A DNA stretch of 35,531 bases from Monoraphidium neglectum (Eukaryota; Chlorophyta; Chlorophyceae; Sphaeropleales; Selenastraceae). Positions 9,429 through 21,771 of the stretch are shown here, one piece after another; the first letter of the stretch is position 1, and every line of letters starts with the position of its first letter. The position numbers and the translations under genes are program-made. The notes beneath the pieces were generated by a model. That model was not told where the DNA came from, searched no databases, and worked only from the letters and a program-made list of their open reading frames with translations. The stretch is taken from assembly GCF_000611645.1 (NCBI RefSeq), contig NW_014013451.1, forward strand, positions 2,429 through 37,959. The letters run 5' to 3'.

Positions 9429-12400
9429 ATGGCAGCAGAGCTTGGCAACGCTGCGCCTGCGGCAGTGCTGCCTGACCTCCCGGAGAACGCATACGCCAGT
9501 CTGTGCCAGCAGCTGGGGCCAGCGTCATGCCGCAGGCTGCGCCTGGCGAGCAGGGCCTGCGCGGCTGCGGTGGACAGACAAAGCGCCCGCGTCGCGATTT
9601 GCCCGGACGGCACAGCAGGCCTCGGCCCGGCGGCACTGCCGCGGCTGCGCCTGCGCTTCCCAATCGCGACCGCCCTTTCGGTGCGCGGCAGCCGGGTGCT
9701 GGAGCAGCCTGACGAAGAGGTCGAAGCTGCGCGCCAACTGACGGACATGCTTGCGCAGCTGGCCGCCGGTGGCCTGCAATGGAAGGGGATCACCCACCTC
9801 GACACCGACGAGCTCTTCAGCCAGCAAGGCATGGGGTCCGCATTCCCAGCGCTGCTCGCCATGTGCCGCGACGCGACGCACGTGAACGTCGTCGGCTCGT
9901 CAGCAGACACGCTGCGCGCGCTCGCGGCTCACGGCGGCGCGGTGACGCACCTCAGCGCGAGCTTCGGCCGCGTGAGCAAGGAGGAATGGGACAAGATGCC
10001 ATGCGGCGCGGAGGGTGCGCCCGGCGAGGTGATGGGCGGCTGGCTGGCGCAGCTCAAAAACCTGCGCAGGTGGGTTCGCTGCCAGATCTCTGATACGGCT
10101 GTTGGAGGCGCGGCAACGCTGTAGCTGCACAAATTATTGCAGGCGCGTGCACGCCGCCAACCAGGCAGCACATTTATCCCGCCATGCATTGCAGGCATCC
10201 AAAAATGAGGCCCACTGCTCAGTACTGACCCATCCCGTCTCCCTCCTGCCTTCTCGCCTTGGTGCCACCTTTCGTTTCCCGCGTATACCTGTCTCTTACT
10301 AATCTGCATCAACCATCATCCCCCTCCAGCCTGCAGCTGGTGGTGCAGGACAAAGCGGTCACCGAGGCCGTCACGCGCGCCCTGCCCAGCCTCGGCGCGC
10401 TGACGCGCCTCCAATGGGGCTGCAACGACGAGGGCGACGACGAGGGTGAGCTGCGCGGCTGGGCCGGGCCTGTGAACCGGGCGCTGGGGCCACACGGTTT
10501 GCAGAAGCAGGGTGATGCAGACCGTGCGCGATTCCTCGAGGGCGATGATTTGCGCGCAGCTCGCGGCCTTGCGCCGCTGCTCCTGTCCCCTTCGGGCCAG
10601 CACACAAACACGCGCGCACACATGCGCGCAACAACGTTGCTCACGCATGCAGACGTTGTGCACCTCCAGCCCGGGTTGCCGCAGCTCCCAGACGACGGCC
10701 GCTGTCCGCCGCTGCAGGAGCTGCTGGTTAGCGACGCCTTCACTGCTGCAATCACACAGCTCAACAGAGCGGCGCCCTTGAACAGCCTGACGCGGCTGGA
10801 GTCATCGTTGTGAGTAGAAAACAAAACACAGCTCTTGGCGAGGGAGGGACCCAACGGCGGCCGGGCTCCGCACCCTCCCATGTATGCGGGGAGCTGCGGC
10901 CCTTGCAGCGCATGCTCTGCGCTCGCTGTGCTGTCCACGCGCCCGCAACTCAACCTCAATTTGGCCCTTACCTCCCCCCGGCCGCGTCAATGCTGTACCG
11001 ACTGCCATCATCGCAGCATATCAAGCTCACTGGATATCGTCCAGCTGCGCCACCTCGCAGCAGCAGCCCCAAACTTGCGGGTCCTCAAGGTGTCGGAGCT
11101 CAACGCTGGCGACGACGACGAAGACGATGACGATGAGCAGGCGCCCCCGTCGCCGCCCGGCGGCTACCCCAGACTGGCGGAGCTGCGGGAGCTCGAGGTC
11201 ATCATGATCAGCGGGCCCACGGGCATTCTGAGGCACATCATGCCGCGGCTGGAGGTTCTGCGGCACGAGCCCATCAGCAAGTGCGCTGCCGCCACACNNN
11301 NNNNNNNNNNNNNNNNNNNNNNNNNNNNNNNNNNNNNNNNNNNNNNNNNNNNNNNNNNNNNNNNNNNNNNNNNNNNNNNNNNNNNNNNNNNNNNNNNNNN
11401 NNNNNNNNNNNNNNNNNNNNNNNNNNNNNNNNNNNNNNNNNNNNNNNNNNNNNNNNNNNNNNNNNNNNNNNNNNNNNNNNNNNNNNNNNNNNNNNNNNNN
11501 NNNNNNNNNNNNNNNNNNNNNNNNNNNNNNNNNNNNNNNNNNNNNNNNNNNNNNNNNNNNNNNNNNNNNNNNNNNNNNNNNNNNNNNNNNNNNNNNNNNN
11601 NNNNNNNNNNNNNNNNNNNNNNNNNNNNNNNNNNNNNNNNNNNNNNNNNNNNNNNNNNNNNNNNNNNNNNNNNNNNNNNNNNNGCTGGAGGTTCTGCGGC
11701 ACGAGCCCATCAGCAAGTGCGCTGCCGCCACACTGTCCCGCCAGCAGCCGCCGCACTGCCGCCTGCGGGCCGACCTGGACCATGGGTTCGAGCGCGTCCG
11801 TTTTGTGCAGCATGTGCCTCGCCGGTTACACGCGGTGTGCTCCCGCCGCCCTCGCCGGCGTGTGGTTCACCTCTCCCCTGCCCCCACCCTACCCCCAGGT
11901 TCAACGTCAGGCCCCTGCTGGACCACCCAACTTTGTCCAAGGTGCACTACCATCCCCTGGCCCTCGACGACGAAGCCAACTACGCCCCCTTTTCCTACCT
12001 CCTTGAGACCCTGTCCGCGCTGAAGGAGCTAAGCCTGGACTACCCCCAGGGCACGCGGCCGCGGGAGGTCCGCGGCGGCGACCGTGGCCTGCTGCTGAGG
12101 TGGCTCGCGTCGCTGCGGCTCGAGCGGCTCGAGCTGCGCCTCGCGATCGAGCCCGGCGCGCTGCTCGGCGTCGTGGCGGCGTCGGACTCGGCGCGGACGG
12201 TGCGGCGGGTGGCGCTCGCGCTGGCCGTCATGCCGGACGAGGAGGACGAACCGGAGCGGGCGCTCGCGTGCCTGCCGGCGCTGGAGCGGCTCGAGGAGCT
12301 GCAGCTGACGTTTAAGGAGCCGCGACAGGGCGAGGTGGAGGCCTGGGAGGGCGTGCTGCGGCGCATGCTCGCGCCGCTCGCGGAGGTGCGCCCCAAGGCG

Positions 12401-12547
12401 CTGCGGCGGGTGGATGTGAGGCTGCCTTCGCGGCTGCTGCATGGTGCGGGCGGCGGCGCGGCGCATGCGGATGTGGTGCCATGGGAGGCGTGCCTGGAGT
12501 TGATGGGGTCGCTGCCAGGGGTGCTGACAATCAGCTTTACTGGATGA
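9429..12547 (+). CDS. F-box-like protein with leucine-rich repeats
   Basis: Five exons: 9429-10069, 10330-10445, 10653-10809, 11017-11280 and 11899-12547. Phases close exactly, giving 608 residues. Near the N-terminus, LPDLPENAYASLCQQLGP followed by CRRLRLASRACAAAV looks like an F-box helix set. It is followed by Leu-rich segments such as LKNLRSLQLVV, LPSLGALTRLQW, LQELLVSDAF, LRVLKVSEL, LAELRELEVI and LKELSLDY, the pattern of irregular plant/algal LRRs. An acidic Asp/Glu run lies in exon 4. By family such proteins usually select substrates for SCF ubiquitin ligases; that is inference here. The run of Ns at 11298-11683 falls inside the last intron, so the protein is not damaged. Other reading: an LRR protein without a working F-box. 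Confidence 0.75.
11298..11683. other. Assembly gap (386 N), probably spurious
   Basis: The 50 bases before the gap (11248-11297) are identical to the 50 bases after it (11684-11733). That is what overlapping contig ends joined by a scaffold gap look like. Collapsing one copy and the Ns would give a normal intron of about 180 bp in the F-box/LRR gene. Confidence 0.85.
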
Positions 12548-13357
12548 TTTTCGTTGGCAACCCTTGACGCACGGCTTGATGCACTCTGTGGGTTGGGATT
12601 GACGCATTGCAGTCAGACAATACTTGCAGGTCTTTGTGATGCTGTTCATCGCACACAAAGTTGATGCAAGCAGCGATGTTGCGTGTGTGTGCATTCACAT
12701 GCACACACAGGCACACATTGCCATGCAAATGTTGCACTCCGCTGTTGCACACAATGAGGTCAGGCGGCTATTGGCATGTAAGCAGTAACGTGCTTTTGCA
12801 TGCAACGCTTTGGCATAGTCTGCCACAACTACTTGGCTGTCTTACATTCGCGATTTACTTGATAGGGGCGGCGGCTAGTCGGTCAATTTTCCTCAGCCAG
12901 ATGCCAGAGGGCCTGCCTTGCCAGACACCCATTTAGGATTATGTGCAGACAGCAGCCGCACGAAATGCACTATTTTCCCAAGCCTCTGGCTAACTTGCGT
13001 GTTGCCACCGTACGCCAACTGTTTGCAGGTGCGAGCACGAGCTTGGTGATTGGAACGCCAGGCGTGACTGATGATGACCGCAATCGGCAACATGGAAAGG
13101 CATGGCGCCGTGTAGAGCTGACGCGTATGTCATGAAAGGCACATCGCATTCGATGACGTCCTGCGAGCCGTCATATTCTTCCTTCGCAGACACTCTTGCC
13201 GCGTTGCACGCGGTGTGGCCGGTGGTTGTCATGCAGCCCGCTCGCCGGCGTGTGTCATCCTGAGCAGTGATAGTATAGTAGTATCTTGCGAGTCCTTCAG
13301 CAGCGAGAAGCACTCCCGCTGATCTGCGCCAGCGCTCTTTGCGCTTCGGCACGCGCC
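12548..13357. other. Intergenic region
   Basis: This lies between the F-box/LRR stop and the phosphatase start codon. It contains a TGTAA at 12777-12781, about 230 bp after the stop, a plausible poly(A) signal for the upstream gene. Short TG/CA-rich stretches occur near 12680-12720. No convincing exon was seen on either strand; the phosphatase promoter should be at the right end. Confidence 0.45.
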
Positions 13358-16300
13358 ATGTCGGCTAGCGAGCCTCGTGACGAGGATAACATGGTTGACG
13401 TTGGCATGGTCATCCACGGGCACCCCCGCAAGGTAGGCAGGGTAGTCGGCAGCAATTGTCACGGCGCGCGCTGTGGCCCGTGGGGCGGATTGACGCAATC
13501 TTAACCGGCCACGCCTGCCTTTCCGCCGCAGGCTTGTGAAGACACATATTTGATGAAAGGGGGCGATGCCGGCGGCATCGTGATCGGTGTGCTGGACGGC
13601 GTGGGCGGCAGCAGAATCAAGGTGACACGCTCCTACGACAAACGGCAGCTGGGCCATCATCGCCCCATTGGGGTGAATGGCGGTCGCGAGCCATTCATTG
13701 TTGGCGATTCCCATCCAACTCGCAGCACCTACCGAGCATGTCCCAGGGCAGGCAGGTCTCTCCTGGGGCCTCAACGAGGCGATGCCTCACACAGCCTCTG
13801 CATGCCGTCGCCTTGCTATGCGCCTGTGAATGCGCGCAGGGCTCCCCAATGAGTGTTGCGCGCTATGTGGAGGCGCTGTCTGCCAACGTGGTCGCCGCCC
13901 TGGAGTTGCCCTGCTGGGAGTGCGAGCAGCTGCGGGTGCGGCGGCTGGCCGGTGATGTCATCTTGTCGCGACAGGGCGGCATCCGCAACTGTATGTGATC
14001 GGCCGCAGCAGCCAGCCTCGGGCAGCCCTGTGGATTTGGTTGGCGTCTCTCCCTGATTGATGGGGGCATATCCTGGCCAGCTTCCCTCACTGCACTGCGA
14101 CCTGTTCTCAGTGGCTGCCATTCACCCACGCGGCTGCGCTTGCAGACAGCCGTGCGAGACGGCGCGGCGAAAACACAGCTGCCGGGCGCATCGACGGCAT
14201 GCGTGGTGGCGCTCGGGCCCGACTACCGCAGCGCGTCTGCACTCAACCTTGTGAGCCACCTCTCTCACCCGGTTGCTCACCTGTCATGCCCTGCTCGTGG
14301 CCCGCGCAATACCTTCCTCGTCTGTCCCTTCAGGGCTTTCCAGGCAGTGAAAGCTGGTCGCCATGCAGCGCACGTCTCGACTCCCTGCCCCTCCATCTTC
14401 CCTCTTCCTGCCATTTCCAGGGAGACTCGGGCTTTGTGCTGCTGCGCGGCGGCGCCGACGCCCGCATCGTGCTCGGTGGGTGGGTTTGTATCACTACCCG
14501 TGTCCTTGCATGCGGCCCTGCAGGCGTGCTTGGTTGTGAAGGGCAGCAAGGCCTGCTGCCACCCAAAATATTATCATGTGCTCCTTCCCAAAGTTGCCCT
14601 CCCCTGCTGCTCCGCTTTCCGGCCCTGCCCTCGCTGCAATACTGCCCCAGCCAGCACAACCCAGCAGCACTACTGGAACGTGAGTGGGTTTCCAGCCGAT
14701 CAGCACGCGCTGAACATCATGCAAGGCGCACCTTGCCGCATGCGCGCATGCAGCGACGGGCGTGGTGCTCCGCAGGCTTCCTGCTCTGTGTTTCGCATGC
14801 TGCCAACCCTCTGCTTCGCTGCATGCCATCCCTCGCCCCTCGGCGCCGCGCAGTGTCCGGTCCAGATTGAGGGCGGCGCGTGGTGCGGGGAGGAGGTGCT
14901 GCGCTCCGCAGAGGCCATAAACTTTGACGTCGAGCCGGGTGATCTCATCGTGCTGGGTAGGTGATGTCATCATGGCTGCTGCAGGGCGGGCCGCCGGTGG
15001 CGATCCGGCGCAGGGGCTGAACGTTGGCGGTGCACTTGCATGTAAAAGTTCGCGCAGGCGTTGTGTGTGCGCGACACAGTTGCTGCGCTGTGCGTCTTTG
15101 GTCTAGAAGAAGCCACCCCTTCGTCCCATGGCCGTTGGTTCATCGCACCTACATGACGGGGGTAGTGCTGCCTTTGTCCCATGACTGCTGGATGGTTGAT
15201 CGCACCTATATGATCGGGGTAGCGCTGCCTTTGCCGTTACCCCTGTTCAAGCACCCCCTGAAAATCTCACACTTTGCTGTGGCGCCCATGCCACGGCGGC
15301 TTCACCAGGGTCTGACGGGCTTTGGGACAACCTGTACTTTCATGATCTGGCAGCCATCGTCAGATCGCAATTCGCAGCCGCAGAGGCCGAGGCGGCAGCT
15401 GCCGCTGCGGCAGTGGCCGTTGCGGGGCGGAGCGACCCATCACGGCGGGCTCAGGGCGGTGGTAATGCTGAAGAGCTGTCTGCGGCCAGGGCAGGCGCAG
15501 ATATGGGCGCGCTTGACGCAGGTGCCACTGAGCCCAGCGCTGATGGGCCAGGCGCGGCCGAGACGCGCCCCCAGGGCCCCAGCGACGGCGGCTGCGCCGA
15601 CGCCAGCAGCTGCGAGAGCGGCTGCACTGCGTTGGGCCGTTCGAGCAGCAACAGCAGCAGCCTGAGCAGCGGCAGCGGTGGCGGCGGCTTGGGCGTGGCG
15701 GCGGCGGCGGCGGCGTGGCCATCTGCACAGGGTGTTGCGGAGGCGCTCGCAATGGCAGCCAAAATCAACAGTACAGACCCTCAGGTGGGCCCTGCCCCCG
15801 ACAGGCACACAGGCAGGCGGCCGGCTCTGCCTGACTGCCGGCTGTGCGCCGCGTACTGTTGTGCGGGGGGAGGGGGTGGGGTGCGCATCCGCAGAGGTCC
15901 TCGACCGCCTTTACCCCAACCATGGTGGGCCTCTATCAATCCAAATTCACGACCCCCCGCTGCGCCCACCCGCCTGATCTCAGTTCGTGTCGCCCTTCGG
16001 GCTGGTGGACCGCGCAATCAGGTGCGCAGCGCACCGCACTCCAGCGCTTCCCCACTCCTGCCAACAGTTGCATTGCCACTGCTGCAAACATCTACGTTGG
16101 TCTGGATCCCCCTATCGTCCCGCCGAAAGTGCCAGGTGGCACTCAAATATGCCTGCCTTTTGTACACCATGCCACACATCATGATGCTTCCTTTATGGAT
16201 CGGAGAACGTCACCATCCCTGATGCCTACTGCTGCCCCCTCAGCTATCTGGACACCCCGCGACCCTCCTCACACACACGCGACCACCCTCACACACACGC

Positions 16301-17875
16301 ACATGCCTCGTGTACAGGCGTCATGAGAAGTCCGTCACCAGCGGCAACCTGCTGCAGGCGATTGGCTCAGGGAAAGTGGATGACATCACATGCCTTGCCA
16401 TGTTGGTGCCCCATGCGCGACAGGGCGCCGCCACCGCGTCCTGTGCGGCGGGTGCCGTGGGCGCGGTCGCTGTCGGGGCGCTGGGCGGCGCCACCACCTG
16501 GGCCCAGGACGGCGGCGGTGATGAGGCAGCGGGCAGCAGCATCGTGCCTGCGTGCGCGCGGGGTGAGCAAGCGCGGCTTGCGCCTCCGCTGTGGCGGCAG
16601 CCTGGGGTGCTAACCTGGGACAAGCTGGTGCGCTGCAGCGCGGCCGGCAAGCCGGGCGAGCAGGAGCAGCGCGCGGCGGAGGGCGGGGAGGGCGCCGAGG
16701 ACGCCGAGGAGACTCAGTGGTGCGGCGAGCCGAGCGCCTCTGCGGCGGCGGCGGCAGAGGTCGGCAGCGATTGGGGCTGCGGCTGGGGCGACACAGAGGC
16801 GCAGTGGGCGGCGGAGGGCTGGGCGGCTGCTCAGGAGCAGCTGCAGTGGGGCGACGGCGGGCAGGGAGGGTGGGGCCAGGGTGACGGGCAGGCGCAGGCC
16901 GACGGGTGGAGCCGGGGCGGCTGGCAGGATGAGCGCCCGCCGGGCGCCTGGACGGCTTTAGAGACGTCGGGCCAAGGGGGGGCGGAGGGTGGGCAGGCGG
17001 AGGCGCAGCCCAATGTAGGACAGGAGGCGCGGCCAGCGCAGGAGCACAAGCAGGAGCAGGAGTTTGGATTGCAGTGCCAGCTGCAGCAGCTAGGTCAGAC
17101 AGCATTGCCTTCAGGCAATGGCTATCAAGAGTGGCAGGAGGCTTGTGTAGATAAGGGGCTGAACGTAGCAGCAGAAGCGGGCCAGGCGCCCGGTCCAGAA
17201 CAGACGGAGGAGCAGCTGCAGCAGCTGCAACAGCACCAGGAGGGACAGCAGCAGCAACAGCATAAGGAGCAGCAGGCAGACCAGCAGCAGCAGCAGCAGC
17301 AGGAGAGGCAGCAGGCAGACCAGCAGCAGCCGGAGGCACAGCAGACAGAGCAGCAGCAGCAGGAGGGACAGCAGGACGCGCAGCCGCGGCAAAAGGAGCA
17401 GCAGCAGGAGGAGCAGCATCAGAAACAGCAGCATCCGTCAGGCGAGGACGTGGAGAGTGCTAGAGTGGACTCTCACAACCACTGCAGTGGCCTGGAGGCC
17501 AGCAGCGGCCGGAAGGGTCAGGTCCCAGCCTCCCATGGGACCGGGGCTTTCCAGGTCTCGAGCGGCGGCAAGGAGTGCACCTATAACGGCAGCGGGGGCT
17601 GCAGCGCCCCAGCGAGCTGCTCGGTTGGGTGTGAGGGCAGCAAGGGCGGGCCAGAGCAGCAGGGTGAGAGCGTCGCGGGCGCCGCTGACGGAAGGGGCAG
17701 TATCAGTGCCGCAGAGGAGATTGCAAGCCTGAGGCTGCAGGTGGCCTCCCTGACGCACCAGCTGAATGCATGCCGGCGCCAGGCCGAGCACGCCGGCGCT
17801 GCGGTCGCGGCGATGGCGGCCGCCGCGACAACGGCGGCGCTGGGCGTGTCGCCTTGCAAGGCGGCGGCGCCATGA
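13358..17875 (+). CDS. PP2C phosphatase (PPTC7/PBCP clade) with long Gln-rich tail
   Basis: A metal-dependent Ser/Thr phosphatase. Exons: 13358-13432, 13532-13621, 13840-13990, 14150-14250 (start could be 14146), 14421-14475, 14651-14679, 14854-14956, 15309-15784, 15984-16021, 16318-17875; 891 residues with phases closed. PP2C metal motifs are all present: CEDTYL (27-32), LDGVGG (46-51), LGDSGF, SDGLWDN (203-209) and GKVDDIT (391-397). The QQHYWN and GSDGLWDN context fits the PPTC7/chloroplast PBCP branch, whose members act in mitochondria or plastids. Two additions are unusual: an Ala/Ser/Gly-rich insert of about 120 residues after DGLWDN, and a tail of about 490 residues. The tail is first Trp/Gly/Glu-rich, then Gln-rich with (CAG)n runs near 17210-17420, and ends in a short Leu-rich helix (EEIASLRLQVASLTHQL). 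No organelle targeting peptide is evident, so the 5' end may be incomplete. Confidence 0.88.
15123..15236. repeat. Two-copy tandem repeat of about 55 bp in an intron
   Basis: A unit beginning GTCCCATG at 15123 recurs at 15176. Shared blocks include ATCGCACCTA and TGCTGCCTTTG/CGCTGCCTTTG, with a few substitutions and small indels. It lies in the phosphatase intron 14957-15308. Confidence 0.75.
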
Positions 17876-19274
17876 GGAGGCAGGGGCGCAAGGAGGGGGG
17901 CGCGTGCTCCCTACAACCTTTTTGGGACCTTGACCAGGGCTGCGTGGCGAACAGTGCGAACGAGGTTTCGCCAGAAGATGACTCGTGTCCCAAATTCTTT
18001 CCAACAACGTTCCCCACATGCGGGCTGAAGGTTGCGCGCGCCCCCAAGCGCCACCACCAGCAATCGGTCAAACCACCTGGTTCCCATGAGAAACCCACTG
18101 AAATCTTCCAGAGAGTGCATGCCTTTCTTTTGAACCCCAGCCCACCTGCTTTGTACCCTGCGTCGTAAATTCATGACATGCCGGCCACAGCGGCCGTGCG
18201 CACGAGAGCGCAGAAGTGCCCTTTCAAGGATCGAGGTTTTGGTGCAGGGCATCAGCGGATTGAGAGAATAGATTGCGTGAGCACTGTCAATTGTTTTGTC
18301 AGGCCAAGTAATTGCGGCCGGATAAAGTGTAAGGTGCCTCGCCGTTGGAAAGCAAGGCTCCCTTGTGCATGCAACAAGCAGGGGTCCATCCCGGGATGGG
18401 CATCGTTGAACTGTGTGCAATGCAAGCAGACTTGCGTCAGCTCCAGCCTTGCAAGCTTGGTTGCATCGCCCCAGTCTCTCAGCATGCGGCTGTCGTTACA
18501 GATGCATGCACTGTGTCACAACGCCCAGGAGGAACAGGACACCGACACGCATCAAGGCCACCATTGGTCCCCGGCCTGGTTGTTGAAACTCGTTTACAGG
18601 AACGCTCTGCATGGCTTGTGCAGCGTATGGCGAGTTCAACTTCATGAGTGCTTCTATTTCCTTCCGTGTCTGCGCAGGTGAGTACCCGTGGGGTCGGCTA
18701 GAAGAGTGTGTTGGTGCCCCGTGCACCTTTGGATGCACCAGCCGCCGGGCATCCTTCCTCTGGCAGCAACCAGCTGTTGGTGGGGCCTATCATATCACCA
18801 CTTGCATTGCACAGACAAGCTCCGTCGTATCATGCATGCAGTGACGCGGGTCGATTACCGTGGGGCATCAAGAGTGGTCACCACCGTAGGCACCGCGCAC
18901 AACAGATTTGGCAAACAGCAATGTGCTCGAAGTGTTTGGGGTATCCCCGATCGTACCTGTTTACATTTGTGTCTGTTAGCACAGCGCTGCTGGGTGCGGA
19001 CATCTTTATAGATGGCCAGGCACCATGCCACACCTGAGGTTCCACAATTGTCACCCACTGGGCGGGACACACGACACGGGTGCCCCATTGCGGCGGGTGG
19101 TGTCTGTCCAATGGCAGACCTCCGAACCTTCAAGACATGCGGACGCCTTACTTGACTCGCAACAATTTGTTTCCTTGCTGACGGTGCCCACGGGGTGCAA
19201 CGGGCGGCTCATACGGAGATCTGGTCGCTTGAATCTCAACGAGCAATTTACGGCATTAATTGCGGATATCAGAC
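17876..19274. other. Intergenic region
   Basis: About 1.4 kb between the phosphatase stop and the methionine aminopeptidase start. TGTAA at 18328-18332 is a possible but distant poly(A) signal for the phosphatase. Open frames here have no family resemblance and no splice support. No RNA gene was recognised. Confidence 0.4.
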
Positions 19275-21585
19275 ATGCTGAGGTCACAGGGGGTGCTCAT
19301 GCGCCACCATCACAAGTGGAGCAGGAATGCGAGCGTGCAGCGGGCAGCCGTAGTGCAGGTGGACGCAAAAGCAAAAGGTTTCGGCAATATAATGAAGCCG
19401 GCTGCTCCTAAGGACCTGCTGCAGTGCGTGAGGCCGCGCGCGCCGCTGCTTGTTGCACTGCTGCTGCGCTGTTGTGGCGGCACCTTGCGCGTCCCTGCCC
19501 CCTCCTGGCACCAGGCGTTGTCGTCACGAATGCGCATTGAGCACTTTCGCAACCCCGTTGAGGAAGCCCAGACCACACATGCCTCGCACCCGTGCACACA
19601 CTCGACACGGCTGCACACCAGAGGCCGCGAGCCGCTGCGGCCGCACACGCTGTCGCCAAAGCGCGATGTGCCGCCGCACATCCAGCTGCCGCCCTATGCC
19701 AGCTCCGGGATGCTGCCAGGCCTCAACAACCGCTTTGAAATCCACGACGAGCAGGTGCTTAGCGCTGTCATAGCCAAACCAGGCCTCATCCAAGCCTGCG
19801 CCCAAGGCCGTGCGGCCAGCGCCGTGTGCCCGGCAACGCCGACCCCAGACGAGCAGCCCAGGCGTGCCTGCTCGACTGTTGGCTGCCGCAGGCAGCTGTT
19901 GATGTGTGAATCGCTTCATGAACCCGTCGTGGCCCGCGGGCGGGGGCACGCCCTCCTCTAGACTGTCTCAAGACCGCCCTGTTTGCGGCCCGCCGCAACC
20001 CACCCGCTACAGGGCATCGCGAAAATGCGCGCCTCCTGCAAGCTCGCCGCCCAGGTCCTGCAGCACGCCGGCTCCCTGGTGCGGCCCGGCGTCACCACGG
20101 ACGAGATCGACGCCGCGGTGCACGCGATGGTGATCGCCGCGGGCGCCTATCCGAGCCCCCTGAACTATGGGAAGTTCCCCAAGAGCGTCTGCACCAGCGT
20201 CAACGAATGCCTCTGCCACGGCATCCCAGACAGCAGGTGGGCCTCGGTCGCACAGCGGCAGCAGAGGTGGCGGTGCGGGCGCCGGCGGCGGGGCGGTGCA
20301 GCAGCAGCGTCGATGCGCCGGCGCCGGAGCAGCAGGGAGGGGGCATGTGCGACGAGTCGCCAGCGTCTCGGGGCTTCTGAGAGTTTGCTTGAACCCAACG
20401 TGCTGCTCACGCGCCACCTCCGCCCTGCTCATCCTGCAACCATCTGGCGCCGCATTACCAGGCCGCTCAAGGACGGTGACATCATCAACATCGACGTCAC
20501 TGTTTACCTCAATGGCTACCATGGTGACACCAGCGCCATGTTCTATGTCGGCACGCCGTCACCCACCGCCAAGCGGCTCTGCGAGGCGACGCGGGAGGCG
20601 CTTGAGGCCGCCATCAAGGCGCGTTGGGGTGGGGCCGGGTCGTGTTGCCGCCTGCTTTTGGCACGGCACAGGGCGAAATGGTGGGGACTGGCGCCGAGCA
20701 GGCGCGCCGCAGTGCGGGCACAGGGTTGACGCCTAAATGCTTGGCGTTGCGTTGCAAGTCGCCTGGCAAACCTGTTGAAATCGTGCGCCTTTCCTGGCCG
20801 CGTGGCCGACCACGTTTCATCGCGCTTTTATGCGCACGCGCACGCCCCTCTGCAAGCCAAGCCTCCAAAGCGGATGGCCCAGGTTCCCAGGTTCGGGGTT
20901 GAGGATTTCGAGGCCGAGGCCGCAGGGCTCAAGGGATCTCACGCGCCCCCTCCCTCCTCAGATCTGCGGCCCCGACGTGCCGGTGCGCAAGATCGGTGAG
21001 GCTGTGCAGGAGGTGGCCAAACGCCACAAGTTCCAGGTGTCCAAGGACTTCATCGGCCACGGGGTGGGCAAGGTGTTCCACGCGCGGCCGCACGTGCAGC
21101 ACGTGCGCAATCTGGACATGGACAAGATGCAGGTGGGGCGGGAGGGGGTCGAGGCGATGGGGTTGGGCTCGCGCGCCAGTGGGCGGCGTGGATCCTGGGG
21201 CGGGGCTGTCGTGAGCAACACCGACTTCTTCGGCGCGGCCGCGCTGCGCTGGCTGGCACGGGGGCCCAGGCGGCTGCGTTGGCAGTGCGCGCGGGGTAGG
21301 CGTCAGCAGCGCCATGATCCTGGGCGGCCCCGCGTGTGCGCGGCGGGAGCTGCCCGCCCTCTGCGCCCACACGCCCCCCGCCCCTCCGCTGAACGACAAT
21401 CCTCGCGCGCACGACAGCTCAACTCTACGTTCACGATCGAGCCGATCCTGGTGGAGGGCAGCCCCAAGATGGTGGAGTGGAAGGACAACTGGACAGTGGT
21501 GACAGCGGACGGCGGCCTGGCGGCGCAGATGGAGCACACGCTGCTCATCACGCCCAACGGCGCCGAGGTGCTCACGGTCACGTGA
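19275..21585 (+). CDS. Methionine aminopeptidase 1, organellar type
   Basis: Removes the initiator Met from nascent proteins. Exons: 19275-19754, 20013-20236, 20462-20618, 20962-21132 and 21418-21585, giving 399 residues with phases closed. The core is highly conserved: GIAKMRASCKLAAQVL, RPGVTTDEIDAAVH, FPKSVCTSVNECLCHGIPDS and INIDVTVYLNGYHGDTS. The five metal ligands are in place: D246, D257, H320 (GHGVG), E352 (TIEP) and E383 (QMEHT). Before the core are about 110 residues rich in Arg, Ala and His, then a MAP1B/C/D-like lead-in (LSPKRDVPPHI, NRFEIHDEQ). An N-terminal extension of this kind fits a plastid or mitochondrial transit peptide. The start ATG at 19275 is the first in a long open frame and is not proven. 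The third intron appears to use a GC donor (AAG|GCGCGT). Confidence 0.93.
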
Positions 21586-21732
21586 GGGCCTCGGCGCCGC
21601 TTTGGGGGGCGGCGCGCGCCGCCCGGCAGGCATGGCGGTGAGGGGCGCCCGCGCTCGCGCCTCTTCGTGATCTAGCCCGGCCGGCGATTTTGATGTGCGC
21701 GGCGCGGTGCGCATGAGGTCGTTGTGATGTCT

Positions 21733-21737
21733 TGTAA
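21733..21737 (+). terminator. Putative UGUAA poly(A) signal of the methionine aminopeptidase gene
   Basis: TGTAA about 150 bp after the TGA stop, followed by a T/G-rich stretch (GTGTGTGTATTGTGTGTG), as around green-algal cleavage sites. The assignment is by position only. Confidence 0.5.
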
Positions 21738-21771
21738 GTGTGTGTATTGTGTGTGCTTGTTTGTTACTGTT

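Noticed and set aside
13764..13839. Longer form of phosphatase exon 3 starting near the GGCAG acceptors
   Set aside because: It adds residues with no family match, while the acceptor before 13840 joins DGVGGSRIK directly to GSPMSVARYVEAL, as in PPTC7 relatives.
17111..17434. Poly-Leu frame resembling a membrane protein on the minus strand
   Set aside because: It is the antisense of the phosphatase polyQ region (CTG repeats), not a gene.
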